The translations under genes were made by a program, and so were the position numbers. Under the pieces are notes generated by a model that was not told where the DNA came from, ran no database searches, and saw only the letters and a program-made list of their open reading frames with translations. From Promethearchaeota archaeon (GTDB lineage Archaea; Asgardarchaeota; Thorarchaeia; Thorarchaeales; Thorarchaeaceae): a stretch of DNA of 35,967 nucleotides. Positions 35,001-35,967 of the stretch are shown piece by piece. Position 1 is the stretch's first letter. Every line of letters starts with the position of its first letter. The stretch lies in assembly GCA_027031765.1 (NCBI GenBank), contig JALVPN010000067.1, forward strand, positions 1-35,967, in the 5' to 3' direction.

Positions 35001-35967
35001 GCACATGGGGCTCGACCGGGGACTGGCGCTCGCGCAGATACTCGAACGCTGCGGTGATGTTGAGTAGTCCGGCGCCGGCATCGTTGGCACCAGCATCCAG
35101 TGGCGTGGCCGTTTCACGGAGGGCATTTGCCAGGGCGATAGGGGTGGCCCTGTCGAAGGCCTCAATGAGGAGTGCAGCCGCGCCGGCCACGATGGCGGCG
35201 GAGGCGGCTGTCGAGTCGGCCCACATGTAGTAGTCGTCAATTGCCTCGCCGAACTCGCCGCCTACAAGCGAGGCAAAACCACCGAGCTCGCCCAGGTTGA
35301 CAGACCCGAGACCAAAGTCCATGGTGGGCCGTGCCCCGACCACATTGACGCCGGGTGCCACAATGTCGGGTTTGGCAAGCATGCCCAGTGATGGCCCCCT
35401 GCCCGAGAAGTCGGCAACACGGCCGTGCACGGGGTCGTAGGCGCCAACTGTGAACACTGATGCAGAGCCACCAGGGGACATTATTGTGAGGTAGTCAGGG
35501 CCATCATCGCCAGCGGCCGCGACCACAAGGACTCCCTTCCTGGCAGCCTCACAGAGTGCCTGGTCAACAGCATCGCCCGGCACGCCCAGCGTGTTGAAGG
35601 GCATGAGTATTATGTCGGCCCCGTGGGACATTGCCCACGAGACCCCCGAGACTATCCAGCTCGGGGCAGCAAGGAAGCCACCAAAGGTCACCTTTGCGGA
35701 GATGACCCGTGCACCCGGTGCCACGCCCATGTACTGGCCCTCAGACCGGTTGCCCGTGCCGGCGGCAACAGAGGCGACATAGGTCCCGTGACCGAGCAGG
35801 TCAATAGGGAGGGTGTCGGCCTCGACGAATGATGCAAAGGCCGTCACCTTCGGGTCTGTCGTATTGCTGATGTCATCCAGGTCGTCGAGGTCAGGATGGA
35901 AGAAGTCCACACCCGTGTCCAGGACTGCAATCACCACTCCGGAGCCGTTGTAGCCCATGTCCCAGAG
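32050..35967 (-). CDS. Membrane-anchored subtilisin-family (S8) serine protease with large C-terminal extension (N-terminus truncated by window edge)
   Basis: Asp motif 'VVIAVLDTGVDFFHPDL', His motif 'LLGHGTYVASVAAG', Ser region 'WADSTAASAAIVAGAAALL'. C-terminal TM 'VQVAVASSVGIFTALLVVLFVNRRRRRKRF' and cytoplasmic tail. The frame is open to base 35967 (LWD-MGYNGSG). Confidence 0.9.
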   Translation of the reverse strand, partial: LWDMGYNGSGVVIAVLDTGVDFFHPDLDDLDDISNTTDPKVTAFASFVEADTLPIDLLGHGTYVASVAAGTGNRSEGQYMGVAPGARVISAKVTFGGFLAAPSWIVSGVSWAMSHGADIILMPFNTLGVPGDAVDQALCEAARKGVLVVAAAGDDGPDYLTIMSPGGSASVFTVGAYDPVHGRVADFSGRGPSLGMLAKPDIVAPGVNVVGARPTMDFGLGSVNLGELGGFASLVGGEFGEAIDDYYMWADSTAASAAIVAGAAALLIEAFDRATPIALANALRETATPLDAGANDAGAGLLNITAAFEYLRERQSPVEPHVRTTGIPLVALGLLNSDSRDASSTLLMSSYGTSVLVMDQRGDREADMHLLMGMFSLRWDNHDPTNLMMFDIKRELHQVAMATPPSTYNRWVGILSYEDELYVVLLVESYNLTLVSANPITGFRITPILLDLGDRPIENVSLFLSYSLDIFLDDIDDHGKYSLSDEMLFAYGQSEDYERFYVGVNSSRHLSSFEVGNASTIADHVSADALTGSTTFDGRVGLGMRWDFGHLDPGEPQNVTVVLGFAENRTMLDSTVDTLWTLVPSNSYASQGDLIVVEAQIPRNALAGHSYESRAVVMNVGVDPTTAVAAMMIGQGNDSRGTIFSDFVSFDEIRPFHAEVVSTEWSPESEGMYTAAWVVAAGIQYAIALYSQPVTQFTSTSITLLDDFLNRDLFVVTPLPSVGVFPRRIPHAPFDLRFPSDYGLYTFLVSSTVPLGNLTVSKHGNATDWGDVTLHACDNVEGLYNFSLFTLVPPILMDGYRHTDYVIHTTQGWTTNITLDTNIEYPRAMMLVDTYHGGGLSLLMGGSMAGSLGGGLGGGGGFGAPGGFSLAESDELLPNANATLGTGVGDLSSIDDLIEGLRLTTLSGLSGMKTRLADRGLDLFEAPGLPPSEDLLFMFSALFIFRPTRGFNSTEVGMLRNFTNSGGCLVVFGDNSDRANLTGLQPLLNEFGYAMSGSFDAENTTEVIPHNPLSTGVMSVWLGGGTFIEHNQSLAAATVGGRPVVLLDDSPPQLVLFGSSRLFMNKHLHKCNNTVLLDNLADYLLRETLVGVATLAEDTSRYPVGRSVYINLFVTDYNGTPVNDLMVFVAFELPNGTLTFFIAGFVEDGLYSSQFLPSYYHGPGRVNVIFIILGGDYANTFASTSFELYVPPHSPTTGSSGRLLTMVQVAVASSVGIFTALLVVLFVNRRRRRKRFRIPEIDPDFMFEIDNTLNMLMAVFHQMEDIVRREDLDRVQKVEAIRTLMHSLNSARNRFKDISDRVGGV

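Overview
This 36 kb, GC-rich window looks archaeal: TATA-like elements, a tungsto-enzyme (AOR) cluster, an ArsR-like regulator, and giant secreted surface proteins. The lineage is uncertain; an Asgard-type archaeon is only a guess. It encodes about 16 supported proteins and no recognisable tRNA, rRNA, CRISPR array or transposon. The metabolic block (1750-6859, minus strand) holds PAP2 phosphatase, aldehyde ferredoxin oxidoreductase, Fe-dependent alcohol dehydrogenase and an NMO/FabK-like flavoprotein. The rest is dominated by membrane and surface functions. One is a 2511-aa protein with FG-GAP-like repeats, alternating Ig-like domains, 7 predicted TM helices and an acidic Ser/Tyr/Asp tail. Another is a 2273-aa protein with a beta-propeller-like N-terminus, about 5 kb of 69-bp thrombospondin-type-3-like (Ca-binding) coding repeats, one TM helix and a C-terminal beta domain. 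A third is a membrane-anchored subtilase (truncated by the window edge), translationally coupled to an ABC ATPase. There is also a 7TM protein with a soluble C-terminal domain, a TPR protein, and a four-gene plus-strand operon (two paralogous membrane proteins, a wHTH regulator, a DUF4097-like protein). That operon is preceded by a co-centred nested dyad over its TATA-like element and followed by a strong hairpin plus T9 terminator. The most interesting items are the giant-ectodomain 7TM architecture, the nested dyad operator, the S1P-like subtilase with an oxyanion Asn-to-Asp change, and the 7TM protein with a possible longin/roadblock-like domain. Together the two giant genes fill about 40% of the window.
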